DNA of 39,528 bases. Origin: an uncultured Porphyromonadaceae bacterium. Lineage in GTDB: Bacteria; Bacteroidota; Bacteroidia; Bacteroidales; Muribaculaceae. Below, one piece after another: positions 27,095-35,454 of the stretch; positions within the stretch are counted from its first letter, which is position 1; every line of letters begins with the position of its first letter. The stretch is from positions 1 to 39,528 of the forward strand of contig CAMKOE010000023.1 of the NCBI GenBank assembly GCA_946414395.1, read 5' to 3'. A program made the position numbers and the translations under genes. The notes under the pieces were generated by a model, which was not told the DNA's origin, did no database searches, and worked only from the letters and a program-made list of their open reading frames with translations.

Positions 27095-29494
27095 ATGAGA
27101 AGAATCTTACTGTTCGCCGTGGTATTGCTTGCGGCAATTCAATTGTCGGCTGCGCCTGTCGATATGCGGACGGCCCAGGCAAAGGCACAGAATTTTGTAC
27201 AACAGAAGTTGTATAGTGGTAAATTGCGCGCTCCCATCAGCGGAGAGATGAAACTCGCTCATGCCGAGATGAACTCCAAGATGCTCGACCGTGCCGTTTT
27301 TTATATTTTCAATAGCAAGAACGGCTATGTGATCGTGTCGGGTGACGACCGTGCCGAGGAAATCCTGGGTTATGGCGACGCTCCCCTGGACATCAACACG
27401 ATGCCCCGCAACATGAGGGGCTGGCTCGAGACCTACAAGGAGCAGATCGAGTATCTCCAGGCCAATCCCGGCTTGATGGTTGAGACTCCCTCGATGAATG
27501 CACCCGCCCGCATCCCTACCGTTGAACCGTTGCTGACAGCCCTGTGGGACCAGGAGGCTCCCTACTGGAACCAGTGCATCATCAATGGCAGCCAGTGCCT
27601 GACGGGCTGCCCCGCCACATCGGCTGCCATGGTGTTCCACTACTGGAAGTATCCCGACTTTGAGACCCCCGAGGTTCCCGGTTACCGTTGCGAACTGTCC
27701 ACCGGTTACTGGTCATCTTCCTATGTCAACGTGGCTGCTCTGCCTCCCGTTACCTTTGACTGGGACAACATGCTGGACCGTTACACCAGCGGCTATAGCA
27801 CAGCCCAGGCTAGCGCCGTGGCAACCCTGATGCGCTACGTGGGTCAGGCCGAGCGCATGGCTTATGGTACCAGTGCAGCAGGAGGTAGCGGTGTTGATGC
27901 CGACAGTGTGAGTCTCATCGCTGACGCATTCAAGTTCTTCGGATATGACGAGGAGTCCGTTCAAGTGGTCAAGAAGACCAGCGCTTATAGCGGTGGTACC
28001 ACGCTCTATACCGACGCTGAGTGGGCTGAATTGATCCAGACCGAGATGATCGAGGGCCGTCCTGTGGTCTTCTGCGCCATCTCTGGCGGTATGTTTGGCG
28101 GTGGTCACGCCTTCAATGTTGACGGCTATGACGCCACCACCAACAAGTACCACATCAACTTCGGTTGGAGTGGCAGTGATAACAACTACTACGCTCTCAA
28201 CGCCTTCAACGGTTTCAACCAGTACCAGCAGATGGTTATCGGTATCCAGCCCCCCATCAAGGCTCCGCGCTTGAGGACCGACGTCAACGACCTGTCGATG
28301 ACTTGCTTCAAGAACAACACCGCCACTTCCAAGTTCACCCTCACCGGCCGCAACCTGGAGGGCAACGTGACCTTGAGACTCAACGATGAGAACGGCGTCT
28401 TCAGCATTGACCAGAGCAGCCTGACTCCCAACGAGGAGGCCCGCGTTTCACAGGCCATCAACGTGACCTATGCTCCCAAGGCCGAGGGCGAATATACCGC
28501 TACCATCACCGTCAGCACCCCTGGTGTTGAGGACTTCGTGATCACCCTGCACGGCTCGTCGGATTATGAGTTGTATCGTCCCGTCATGCAGCCTGCAGCC
28601 CAGGATGCCATCACGGCAACCTCGTTCCTTGCCGAGTGGACCGACAACACTCCCGCCGAGAACGTCACCAGTTACACCCTCGAGGTGAAGACCAAGCCCG
28701 ATGTGAACCTGCTGACCGAGGCCGACTGGAGCGACGTGCCCAAGGAGAACACCAACCATGCCAGTGATGCTGCCAACTACATGCCCGAAGGATGGACCTT
28801 CACGGGCAGCAATCTCTATCTGGACGGTGGCTTCCTCTCGCCTGGCCGCAACTCCGTTATCAAGGTGAATACCGACCTGGCTGGCTATAACAAGGTGAGT
28901 GTCATCATCAAGGCCAAGGCCTACACCAAGGGCTCATCCACCACGCTGGATGTCGCAACCGATGTTGAATCCCAGAGTCTGACCCTGGCCCGCGATGTGC
29001 AGACCTACCTCGTCGTGCTTGAGATTGGTGACCATGGCTTCATCCAGTTCACCACCGGCTATTATCCCGAGATCCAGAGCATCAAGATCTACGGTGGCGA
29101 GATCACCGATCCCGAGCCCTTCCAGTTCAAGGCTCCGCAGGAGACCGGCGACAGCGGCTACCGCCTCATTGAGGGTATCACCCCCGACAAGTTCTACACC
29201 GTGACCGGTCTGGCTCCCAATGCTTCATACCTCTACCGCGTGAAGGCCTACTATGTGAACGGCACCGAGAGCAACTGGAGCAACAGCAAGGAAGTGATCC
29301 TCAAGGAGGGTGAAACCCTGCGCGGTGATGTGAATGCCGACGGTGAGGTGAATATCGTTGACGTGACCGCCATTATCGACTATCTGCTCGACGGCAATGC
29401 TCCTGCAAGTGCCGACGTCGACCTCGACGGTGCCTTGACGATTGCCGATGTGACGGCTCTTATCGACTACGTCTTGAGCCAGTCGTGGGACTAA
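27095..29494 (+). CDS. C10-family cysteine protease with dockerin, copy 4
   Basis: A 799-residue secreted protease. Signal peptide about 1-20 (MRRILLFAVVLL, ends LSAA); propeptide with FYIFNSKNGYVIVSGDDRA; catalytic domain with WDQEAPYWNQC, Cys172 in TGCPATSAAMVFHYW, His338 in GGGHAFNVDGYD and INFGWSGSDNNYY. Ig-like domain at about 389-489, fibronectin-III-like halves around an insert at about 498-739, dockerin at 744-799 (second repeat, DVDLDGALTIADVT, is the least conserved of the set). It has its own promoter and terminator. No separate Spi-type or staphostatin-type inhibitor gene was recognised beside any of the four proteases, although such genes accompany C10 proteases in some Bacteroides. 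Confidence 0.92.
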   Translation: MRRILLFAVVLLAAIQLSAAPVDMRTAQAKAQNFVQQKLYSGKLRAPISGEMKLAHAEMNSKMLDRAVFYIFNSKNGYVIVSGDDRAEEILGYGDAPLDINTMPRNMRGWLETYKEQIEYLQANPGLMVETPSMNAPARIPTVEPLLTALWDQEAPYWNQCIINGSQCLTGCPATSAAMVFHYWKYPDFETPEVPGYRCELSTGYWSSSYVNVAALPPVTFDWDNMLDRYTSGYSTAQASAVATLMRYVGQAERMAYGTSAAGGSGVDADSVSLIADAFKFFGYDEESVQVVKKTSAYSGGTTLYTDAEWAELIQTEMIEGRPVVFCAISGGMFGGGHAFNVDGYDATTNKYHINFGWSGSDNNYYALNAFNGFNQYQQMVIGIQPPIKAPRLRTDVNDLSMTCFKNNTATSKFTLTGRNLEGNVTLRLNDENGVFSIDQSSLTPNEEARVSQAINVTYAPKAEGEYTATITVSTPGVEDFVITLHGSSDYELYRPVMQPAAQDAITATSFLAEWTDNTPAENVTSYTLEVKTKPDVNLLTEADWSDVPKENTNHASDAANYMPEGWTFTGSNLYLDGGFLSPGRNSVIKVNTDLAGYNKVSVIIKAKAYTKGSSTTLDVATDVESQSLTLARDVQTYLVVLEIGDHGFIQFTTGYYPEIQSIKIYGGEITDPEPFQFKAPQETGDSGYRLIEGITPDKFYTVTGLAPNASYLYRVKAYYVNGTESNWSNSKEVILKEGETLRGDVNADGEVNIVDVTAIIDYLLDGNAPASADVDLDGALTIADVTALIDYVLSQSWD

Positions 29495-29531
29495 GCAACG
29501 CTTGATGTTCACTCCGCGTGACATGCAATAG

Positions 29532-29567
29532 ATGAGTGGGCCGGCACGAGTCGGCTCACTCATTTTT
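29532..29567 (+). terminator. Rho-independent terminator after C10 protease 4
   Basis: A 12-bp stem with one G-U pair: ATGAGTGGGCCG (29532-29543) with CGGCTCACTCAT (29552-29563), then a T run. It begins 38 bp after the stop. Confidence 0.85.
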
Positions 29568-29687
29568 ATAATAAGCGGAAACCCATAAAAAGTGCCGATT
29601 TCTGGAACATTGCCAGGAAAAAAATGGGTGAGAAATGTAACTTTTGGGGTAAAATGGAGTCTAAAAGATAAAAAAACGGGCAAAATG

Positions 29688-29718
29688 TTTGATTCTTGAG
29701 TCAAATGTAGTAATTTTG
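29688..29718 (+). promoter_or_regulatory. Promoter for the 29733 small gene
   Basis: TTTG at 29688-29691, 19-bp spacer, TAATTTTG at 29711-29718: an ideal match, 14 bp before the ATG. Confidence 0.7.
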
Positions 29719-29732
29719 CCGATTGAAACGAA

Positions 29733-30056
29733 ATGAACAGCAAGATGAGACGCATGCTCTACATATTGGCATTCTTGTTGGCAATGGGTGGCCTTCAGGC
29801 CGTCCCAGTGCCCGACAATTTCTTGCCGCAGCGCGTCGAGACAGCTGCGACAGGGCCTTCGGCACAGGGTGCCGAGGGACACATCGTTTTCACTGCTGGA
29901 AATAGTGACGCCACGTTCAACGTCTATTCCATCACTGGACAACTGGTCAAGGTTGTGCGCGTGAGTGCCGAGCAACGGGCCTCTGTGGATTTCCCCAAGG
30001 GGTTCTATATCGTGAAGTGCAACAGCCAGTGGTCGCGCAAGGTGGTGGTGCGTTGA
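29733..30056 (+). CDS. Small secreted protein consisting mainly of a T9SS-type sorting-tail-like domain
   Basis: A 107-residue protein. Residues 1-23 or so are a signal peptide (MRRMLYILAFLLAMGG, ending GLQA). After a short linker, about residues 48-107 look like a type A C-terminal sorting domain of the type IX secretion system: FNVYSITGQLVKVVRV, a middle strand, VDFPKGFYIVKC and the closing KVVVR. Such domains normally follow a large cargo; here there is none. The start could also be the in-frame ATG at 29745. The gene has a strong promoter and a terminator of its own. An alternative is a small C10 protease inhibitor, which it resembles only in size and position. Confidence 0.7.
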   Translation: MNSKMRRMLYILAFLLAMGGLQAVPVPDNFLPQRVETAATGPSAQGAEGHIVFTAGNSDATFNVYSITGQLVKVVRVSAEQRASVDFPKGFYIVKCNSQWSRKVVVR

Positions 30057-30129
30057 TGGGAAGTGAAAACCGCTGCATGCCTGAATGTCGGCTTGTGACG
30101 CATCTTGTGGAAATTGAAATGAATGAGTA

Positions 30130-30161
30130 GGGCGTGACTGGGTCACGTCCATTATTGTTTT
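30130..30161 (+). terminator. Terminator after the 29733 small gene
   Basis: GGGCGTGAC (30130-30138) pairs with GTCACGTCC (30142-30150) with one G-U pair and a 3-nt loop, followed by ATTATTGTTTT. Confidence 0.75.
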
Positions 30162-30192
30162 AAAGAGAGTCAGACAACCCGAAAACTGCGCG

Positions 30193-31638
30193 ATGGTGCT
30201 TCTTGCCATTCCATATGCCCACATCGTTTACAACGTCCTCATGGCGCTGTATGTGATCACAGTGCTCACGGTCATCGTTGTGGTCCTGGGTGAGAACCGC
30301 AATCCGGTCAAGTCTATCGCATGGGTGCTGGTGCTGGTGCTATTGCCTGTCGTCGGACTTGTGATCTATCTCATCTTTGGCCGCAACTTGAGGGGTATGA
30401 GGCTGATTTCGAGGTCCGACCTGCGCGAACTGCGGTCACGCAACGACGTGTCGGACTTTAATGCACCCGTCCAGGGGTTGAGCGATGAGTCCATGCAACT
30501 CATCTCGCTGGTGAACAAGTTGACCGAGCCCCATCTGTTTGTGGGCAACGATCTGCAGGTGTTCACTGCCGGCCAGGACAAGTTTGAAAGTCTGATGCGG
30601 GACATCGAGGATGCCCGGCAGTACATCCACGTGCAATACTTCATCATCGAGAACGATGCCGTGGGGTCGCAGTTGATTGAGTTGCTCAAGCGCAAGGCCC
30701 GTGAGGGCGTGCAGGTGAGGGTGCTCTATGACTACGTGGGGTCGTTCTACTTCAGGCCCCGTCTGTTGAGGCAGATGCGCGAGGCCGGCATCGAGGTGCA
30801 CCCGTTCTTGAAGTTGACCTTCACCCAGTTTGCCCTGCGCATCAATTGGCGCAATCACCGCAAGGTGGTCGTCATCGACGGCAAGGTGGGCTACATGGGC
30901 GGCATGAACATCGCCAGCCGCTATGTGACGGGTGACAAGCACTGGCAACCCTGGCGTGACACCCACATGCGCATCACCGGCGACGCCGTGACGGCGCTGG
31001 AGTATTCCTTTGCCATCGACTGGAATTTCACCACCCGCAAGTTGTTGACGGCTCGCTCTGTTCACGTGACTCCGCCGGCCGCCGGCGAGGGCTATCCCAT
31101 GCAGATGGTGAGCAGTGGCCCCACCAACCGCTGGCACAATATCTCGTTTGTCTTTTTCAAAGCCATCTCGCTGGCCAAGCGGTGCGTTTATGTCCAGACG
31201 CCCTACTTCCTGCCCAGTGATGCCCTGCTCAAGGCCATGCAGGGCGCCGCGCTGTCGGGGGTCGATGTCAGGTTGATGATACCCCGCAGGCCCGACTCGG
31301 CCATGCTGCGCCTGGCCACCGGGTCCTACATCAAGGAGTGCCTGCTGGCCGGCATCAAGGTCTATTTTTATGAGCCCACGGTCATGCATGCCAAGGTGGT
31401 CATCGTCGATGACGAGTTTGTCACCCAGGGTTCGACCAATTTTGACTTCCGCAGTTTTGAACACAACTTTGAGTTCAATGCGCTGGTGTACAGCAAGGAA
31501 TTTAACACCAGCATGAAGAAAACCTTTGAGGACGACATGCAGCAGTCCACGCGCTTGAGCATGGGCAAGTGGAAACAGCGCCCCCTCGCCCAGAAGGCCC
31601 TTGAATCCGTCGTCCGCCTCATCAGCCCCATTCTGTAA
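30193..31638 (+). CDS. cls: Cardiolipin synthase (phospholipase D family)
   Basis: A 481-residue inner-membrane enzyme that joins two phosphatidylglycerols to make cardiolipin. Two N-terminal membrane helices (about 12-32 and 42-63) are followed by two phospholipase D HKD motifs: NHRKVVVID (His222, Lys224, Asp229) and MHAKVVIVDD (His399, Lys401, Asp406), each with its downstream GGMN or GSTNFD segment. VQTPYFLPSDALL is also typical. Length fits the ClsA class. It lies 12 bp upstream of ispE and is probably co-transcribed with it; no promoter was recognised in the 136 bp upstream. Confidence 0.94.
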   Translation: MVLLAIPYAHIVYNVLMALYVITVLTVIVVVLGENRNPVKSIAWVLVLVLLPVVGLVIYLIFGRNLRGMRLISRSDLRELRSRNDVSDFNAPVQGLSDESMQLISLVNKLTEPHLFVGNDLQVFTAGQDKFESLMRDIEDARQYIHVQYFIIENDAVGSQLIELLKRKAREGVQVRVLYDYVGSFYFRPRLLRQMREAGIEVHPFLKLTFTQFALRINWRNHRKVVVIDGKVGYMGGMNIASRYVTGDKHWQPWRDTHMRITGDAVTALEYSFAIDWNFTTRKLLTARSVHVTPPAAGEGYPMQMVSSGPTNRWHNISFVFFKAISLAKRCVYVQTPYFLPSDALLKAMQGAALSGVDVRLMIPRRPDSAMLRLATGSYIKECLLAGIKVYFYEPTVMHAKVVIVDDEFVTQGSTNFDFRSFEHNFEFNALVYSKEFNTSMKKTFEDDMQQSTRLSMGKWKQRPLAQKALESVVRLISPIL

Positions 31639-31650
31639 ACACGATATCAC

Positions 31651-32466
31651 ATGATAACTTTCCCTAACGCCAAAATCAACCTCGGCTTGAATATCGTTGA
31701 GCGCCGTCCCGACGGCTATCACAATATCGAGACCGTGTTTTATCCCGTCCCGCTCACCGACATTCTCGAGATTGTGCCTGCCGATGAGTTGTCGCTCTCG
31801 TGCCATGGCAATCCCGTCGACTGCCCGCCCGAGAAGAATCTGGTCATGAAGGCTTACCGCCTGTTGCAGCAGGACTATGACCTGCCCCCTGTGGCCATCT
31901 ACCTCTACAAGCACATCCCCGACGGCGCTGGGCTGGGCGGTGGCTCGAGCGATGCCGCCCACGTGCTGATGATGCTCAACAGGATGTTTGACCTGCGGTT
32001 GACCGACGAGCAGTTGGCAGCAAGGGCCGTCACGCTGGGGGCCGATTGCGCTTTCTTCATCTATAACCGCCCCATGCTCGCCACGGGCATCGGTGACGTC
32101 CTGTCTCCCATCGACCTGAGTCTCAAGGGAAAGACCCTGTTGCTGGTCAAGCCGCCCGTGGGGGTGGACACCCGCACGGCCTATAGCCGCGTCACGCCCG
32201 CTGCGCCCGCCATGAGCCTGGGCAAGACGGTGGCGATGCCGGTCAGCGCCTGGGATGGCTTGTTGACCAACGACTTTGAGGCCAGCGTGTTTGCCGCCTT
32301 GCCCCAGTTGTGGCTCATCAAGGCACGACTGCTCGATGCTGGGGCACAGTATGCCGCCATGTCGGGATCGGGCTCCACGGTGTTTGGCATCTTTGATAAT
32401 GACAAACTGGCAGAAGAGGCTGCTGACACTTTTGCCGATTGCGCCACGTTTGTCCTTCATCTCTAG
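31651..32466 (+). CDS. ispE: 4-diphosphocytidyl-2-C-methyl-D-erythritol kinase
   Basis: A 271-residue GHMP kinase of the non-mevalonate (MEP) isoprenoid pathway, phosphorylating CDP-methylerythritol in the cytoplasm. Seen: N-terminal FPNAKINLGLNI with catalytic Lys8, DGYHNIETVF, the ATP-binding PDGAGLGGGSSDAA (90-103), LGADCAFFI near residue 131, and the C-terminal MSGSGSTVFGIF. Length is normal. It follows cls closely. MiaA, elsewhere in the window, uses the isoprenoid product DMAPP. Confidence 0.95.
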   Translation: MITFPNAKINLGLNIVERRPDGYHNIETVFYPVPLTDILEIVPADELSLSCHGNPVDCPPEKNLVMKAYRLLQQDYDLPPVAIYLYKHIPDGAGLGGGSSDAAHVLMMLNRMFDLRLTDEQLAARAVTLGADCAFFIYNRPMLATGIGDVLSPIDLSLKGKTLLLVKPPVGVDTRTAYSRVTPAAPAMSLGKTVAMPVSAWDGLLTNDFEASVFAALPQLWLIKARLLDAGAQYAAMSGSGSTVFGIFDNDKLAEEAADTFADCATFVLHL

Positions 32467-32589
32467 GGCGCGTACGCCGGCAGTGGCGATGATTGGCGCC
32501 CGATAGCCGATTTTACTGGGCAGTGTCACCCGTTGGACTGGTTTTTGCAGCATCGGGTGAGGTAATAACGATTTTAACACAACTACGAT

Positions 32590-33165
32590 ATGTCTAAAAA
32601 GAACAAGAAGAATCAAAACGAAGAACCGAAGGCCGCACAGGACGAACTCCACAACGAAGAGACCGTCGAGCAGCAGGCTCAGGAACAAGTGAACGAGAAA
32701 GACGACGACCCCGTCAAGAAGATTGCCGCCCTCGAGGAGAGCCTCGAGCACGAGAAGAAAGAATACCTCTTCCTGATGGCCGACTTTGAGAACTTCCGTC
32801 GCCGCACTCTCAAGGAAAAGGCCGACCTGCTCAAGAACGGCGCCGAGAGCGCCATGCGCGACCTGTTGCCCGTCGTGGACGACCTGGAACGTGCCATGGA
32901 TGCCATCAACAAGGGGGGCGACCTGCAGAGCCTCAAGGAAGGCGTTGACCTGATCTACAACAAGTTTGTCAAGTATCTCGAGAGCCAGCATGTGACCGCT
33001 ATCGACTCGACGGGCAAGGACTTTGACACCGATGTTCACGAGGCCGTGACGATGTTCCCCGCTCCCGACCCCTCGATGAAGGGCAAGGTCATCGACACGA
33101 CAATCAAGGGCTACATGATCAATGACAAGGTGCTCCGCCATGCCAAGGTGGTCGTCGGCAGTTGA
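32590..33165 (+). CDS. grpE: Nucleotide exchange factor GrpE
   Basis: A 191-residue co-chaperone that promotes ADP release from DnaK. The N-terminal 70 residues are highly charged (Lys/Glu/Gln-rich) and lead into a long coiled coil. The core motifs are FLMADFENFRRRTLKEKADL, LLPVVDDLERAM, and, near the end, DVHEAVTMFPAPD and GYMINDKVLRHAKVVVG. dnaJ follows 45 bp downstream. No CIRCE-like inverted repeat was seen in the 123 bp upstream. Confidence 0.96.
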   Translation: MSKKNKKNQNEEPKAAQDELHNEETVEQQAQEQVNEKDDDPVKKIAALEESLEHEKKEYLFLMADFENFRRRTLKEKADLLKNGAESAMRDLLPVVDDLERAMDAINKGGDLQSLKEGVDLIYNKFVKYLESQHVTAIDSTGKDFDTDVHEAVTMFPAPDPSMKGKVIDTTIKGYMINDKVLRHAKVVVGS

Positions 33166-33210
33166 TGACAGACTAGCAACCTAAGGATTAAAAAACTAAA
33201 AAGTGATATT

Positions 33211-34383
33211 ATGGCTCAGAAGAGAGATTACTATGAGGTGCTGGGAGTGGCCAAGAATGCCACAGCCGATGACTTGAAGAAAGCCTATCGCAAGTTGGCC
33301 ATTCAGTACCACCCCGACAAGCAGCAAGGCAAGAGCGATGCCGAGAAAAAAGCCGCCGAGGAGAAATTCAAGGAGGCGGCCGAGGCATATAATGTGCTGA
33401 GCGACCCCGACAAGCGCGCCCGCTATGACCAGTATGGCTTTGCCAGCGAGCAGATGGGCGGCGGTGGCTATGGCGGTGGCATGTCGATGGATGACATCCT
33501 GCGCCAGTTCGGTGACCTGTTTGGCGGTTTTGGCGGTTTCGGCGGCTTTGGTGACTTCTTTGGCGGCGGTGGGGGACAGTCCCAACGCGTGAACCGCGGC
33601 AGTGACCTGCGTGTGCGCGTCAAGATGAACCTCAACGAAATTGCTAAGGGAGCCGAGAAGAAACTGCGCATACCGCGCATGAAATCCTGTGACCATTGCC
33701 ACGGCACGGGAGCCAAGGACGGTACTGCCATGGAGACGTGCCCCACCTGCCACGGCAGTGGCGTGGAGGTGCGCATGCAGCGCACGATGTTCGGCACGAT
33801 GCAGTCCCAGAGTGTCTGCCACACCTGCGGTGGCAGCGGCAAGCGCATTAAGGAGGCTTGCCCCCACTGTGGCGGCAAGGGACTGGTGCGCAAGGAGGAA
33901 GTCGTGAGCATCAGCATCCCGGCTGGTGTGGCAGACGGCATGACCCTGCGCATGGGGCGCCAGGGCAACGATGCCCCGGGTGGCGGCGTGCCTGGCGACC
34001 TGCTCGTTGTCATCGAGGAAGTGCGTGACGCACAACTCACCCGCGATGGCAATGACTTGATTTATAACCTGATGCTTGACATTCCCACGGCCGTGCTCGG
34101 CGGCAAGGTCGAGGTGCCCACCGTCGATGGCAAGGCCCGCGTGACCATCAAGCCCGGTACCCAGCCCGGTAGCATCCTGCGCTTGCGCGGCAAGGGTCTG
34201 CCCTCACCCGAGCGCTATGGCACGGGCGACCTGCTCATCAATGTCATGGTCTATATGCCCGAGAAACTCAACGACAAGGAGAAAGAGGCCATCATGATGC
34301 TGCAGAACAGCGGCGAGCACGTCAAGCCCAGCGATGGCGACAAGAACCGCATCTTCTCGCGCCTGCGTCACATCTTTGATTAG
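33211..34383 (+). CDS. dnaJ: Chaperone DnaJ
   Basis: A 390-residue Hsp40 co-chaperone that stimulates DnaK ATPase and delivers substrates. J domain at 1-75 with HPD at 34-36; Gly/Phe-rich region at about 83-123; zinc domain with four CxxCxGxG-type repeats, cysteines at 160/163, 177/180, 203/206 and 217/220; then two beta-rich substrate-binding domains. All zinc ligands are present. It is in an operon with grpE; an RluA-family gene follows 37 bp downstream. Confidence 0.97.
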   Translation: MAQKRDYYEVLGVAKNATADDLKKAYRKLAIQYHPDKQQGKSDAEKKAAEEKFKEAAEAYNVLSDPDKRARYDQYGFASEQMGGGGYGGGMSMDDILRQFGDLFGGFGGFGGFGDFFGGGGGQSQRVNRGSDLRVRVKMNLNEIAKGAEKKLRIPRMKSCDHCHGTGAKDGTAMETCPTCHGSGVEVRMQRTMFGTMQSQSVCHTCGGSGKRIKEACPHCGGKGLVRKEEVVSISIPAGVADGMTLRMGRQGNDAPGGGVPGDLLVVIEEVRDAQLTRDGNDLIYNLMLDIPTAVLGGKVEVPTVDGKARVTIKPGTQPGSILRLRGKGLPSPERYGTGDLLINVMVYMPEKLNDKEKEAIMMLQNSGEHVKPSDGDKNRIFSRLRHIFD

Positions 34384-34420
34384 AACAAGAATATAACCGA
34401 TAAAGCAACACTTCAACAGC

Positions 34421-35338
34421 ATGTCCAACCGACGTCATGACCATCGAGTGCCGCGCAGTAGCGACAAGGCCGTCACTCGCGAGGTGAAAGAGTCCAGCAC
34501 GCTGCTCGACTTTGTTATGCGGGCCCTTGACGGCATCAGCCGCAACAAGGCCAAGTCCATTCTGGCCCATGGCGGTGTCACCGTCGATGGCCAGGTGCAG
34601 TCCCATGTCGATTACCCGCTCGTCCCGGGATGCGTGGTGCAGATCAGGCGCCATGCCCGACCCTCATCGGCCAACAATCCCCACTACAGCATCGTCTATG
34701 AGGACCGGTGGATTGTGGTTGTGGACAAGCAACAGGGGGTATTGTCGATGCCCGTGGGCGCTGGCAGCCTGAACATGAAATCCCTGCTGGACCGTCATTT
34801 TGCCGAGACTCACCAGCGTTGCACGGCCCATGTGGTGCACCGCCTGGATTGCCGCACCTCGGGCCTCATGGTGTATGCCAAGAGTGTGGACATCCAGCAG
34901 CAGATGACTGCCGACTGGCATGAGACGATCATCGACCGCCGCTATGTCGCCGTGGTCGAGGGTGTCATGGAAGAGCCGCAGGGCAGGGTGGAGAGTTGGC
35001 TGCACGATACCGACCGCATGGTGGTCGTCAGCAGTCCCGTTGACGATGGTGGCAAGTGGGCCGCTACCGAGTGGGAAGTCGCCGAGCAGGCACCCGAACG
35101 CGCGTTGCTCTACCTGCACCTGCTGACGGGTCGCAAGAACCAGATACGTGTCCACATGGCCGACGTGGGGCACCCTGTGGTGGGTGATGGCAAGTATGGC
35201 CGTCAGGACGACCCTGGCAGCCGCATGTGCCTGCACGCCTTCCGCCTGGCATTCCATCATCCGGTGACTGGCGAGCCGCTCTACTTCGAGACTCCCATCC
35301 CGCGCTACTTTGGCACCGTCCTCCACCACACGTCCTAA
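34421..35338 (+). CDS. RluA-family pseudouridine synthase with S4 domain
   Basis: A 305-residue enzyme that converts uridine to pseudouridine in structured RNA. An S4 RNA-binding domain spans about 24-78 (SRNKAKSILAHGGVTVDGQV). The catalytic domain has VYEDRWIVVVDKQQGVLSMP, HRLDCRTSG with catalytic Asp143, DRRYVAVVEG and LLTGRKNQIRVHMADVGHPV. It resembles RluD/RluC-type enzymes, but the exact target site cannot be told. It follows dnaJ with the same orientation and is probably co-transcribed. Confidence 0.93.
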   Translation: MSNRRHDHRVPRSSDKAVTREVKESSTLLDFVMRALDGISRNKAKSILAHGGVTVDGQVQSHVDYPLVPGCVVQIRRHARPSSANNPHYSIVYEDRWIVVVDKQQGVLSMPVGAGSLNMKSLLDRHFAETHQRCTAHVVHRLDCRTSGLMVYAKSVDIQQQMTADWHETIIDRRYVAVVEGVMEEPQGRVESWLHDTDRMVVVSSPVDDGGKWAATEWEVAEQAPERALLYLHLLTGRKNQIRVHMADVGHPVVGDGKYGRQDDPGSRMCLHAFRLAFHHPVTGEPLYFETPIPRYFGTVLHHTS

Positions 35339-35365
35339 CAACAATTCCGCCTGGTGACTAATAAA

Positions 35366-35440
35366 AGGAAAACAATAAGTACAATAAACACAATCTATTG
35401 AGAATCAGTAATTTGTGTTTATTGTACTTATTGTCTTCCT
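35366..35440. terminator. Long inverted repeat between convergent genes (bidirectional terminator or small mobile element)
   Basis: Two 28-nt arms, 35366-35393 and 35413-35440, are inverted copies with a single mismatch, enclosing a 19-nt loop. The arms are AT-rich. The repeat lies 28 bp after one stop and 15 bp before the other, so it could stop transcription from both sides. Confidence 0.6.
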
Positions 35441-35454
35441 TATTGGCGTGTGGA

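Noticed and set aside
32467..32589. CIRCE-type heat-shock operator ahead of grpE-dnaJ
   Set aside because: No 9-bp inverted repeat with a 9-bp spacer of the CIRCE type is present; only a weak CACCCG/CGGGTG pair with a long loop.
30436..33141. A 901-codon open frame on the minus strand across cls, ispE and grpE
   Set aside because: It runs opposite to three confidently identified genes, crosses their intergenic gaps and has low-complexity Val/Leu/His-rich sequence without motifs. In-register antisense frames stay open because the real genes avoid TTA, CTA and TCA codons.
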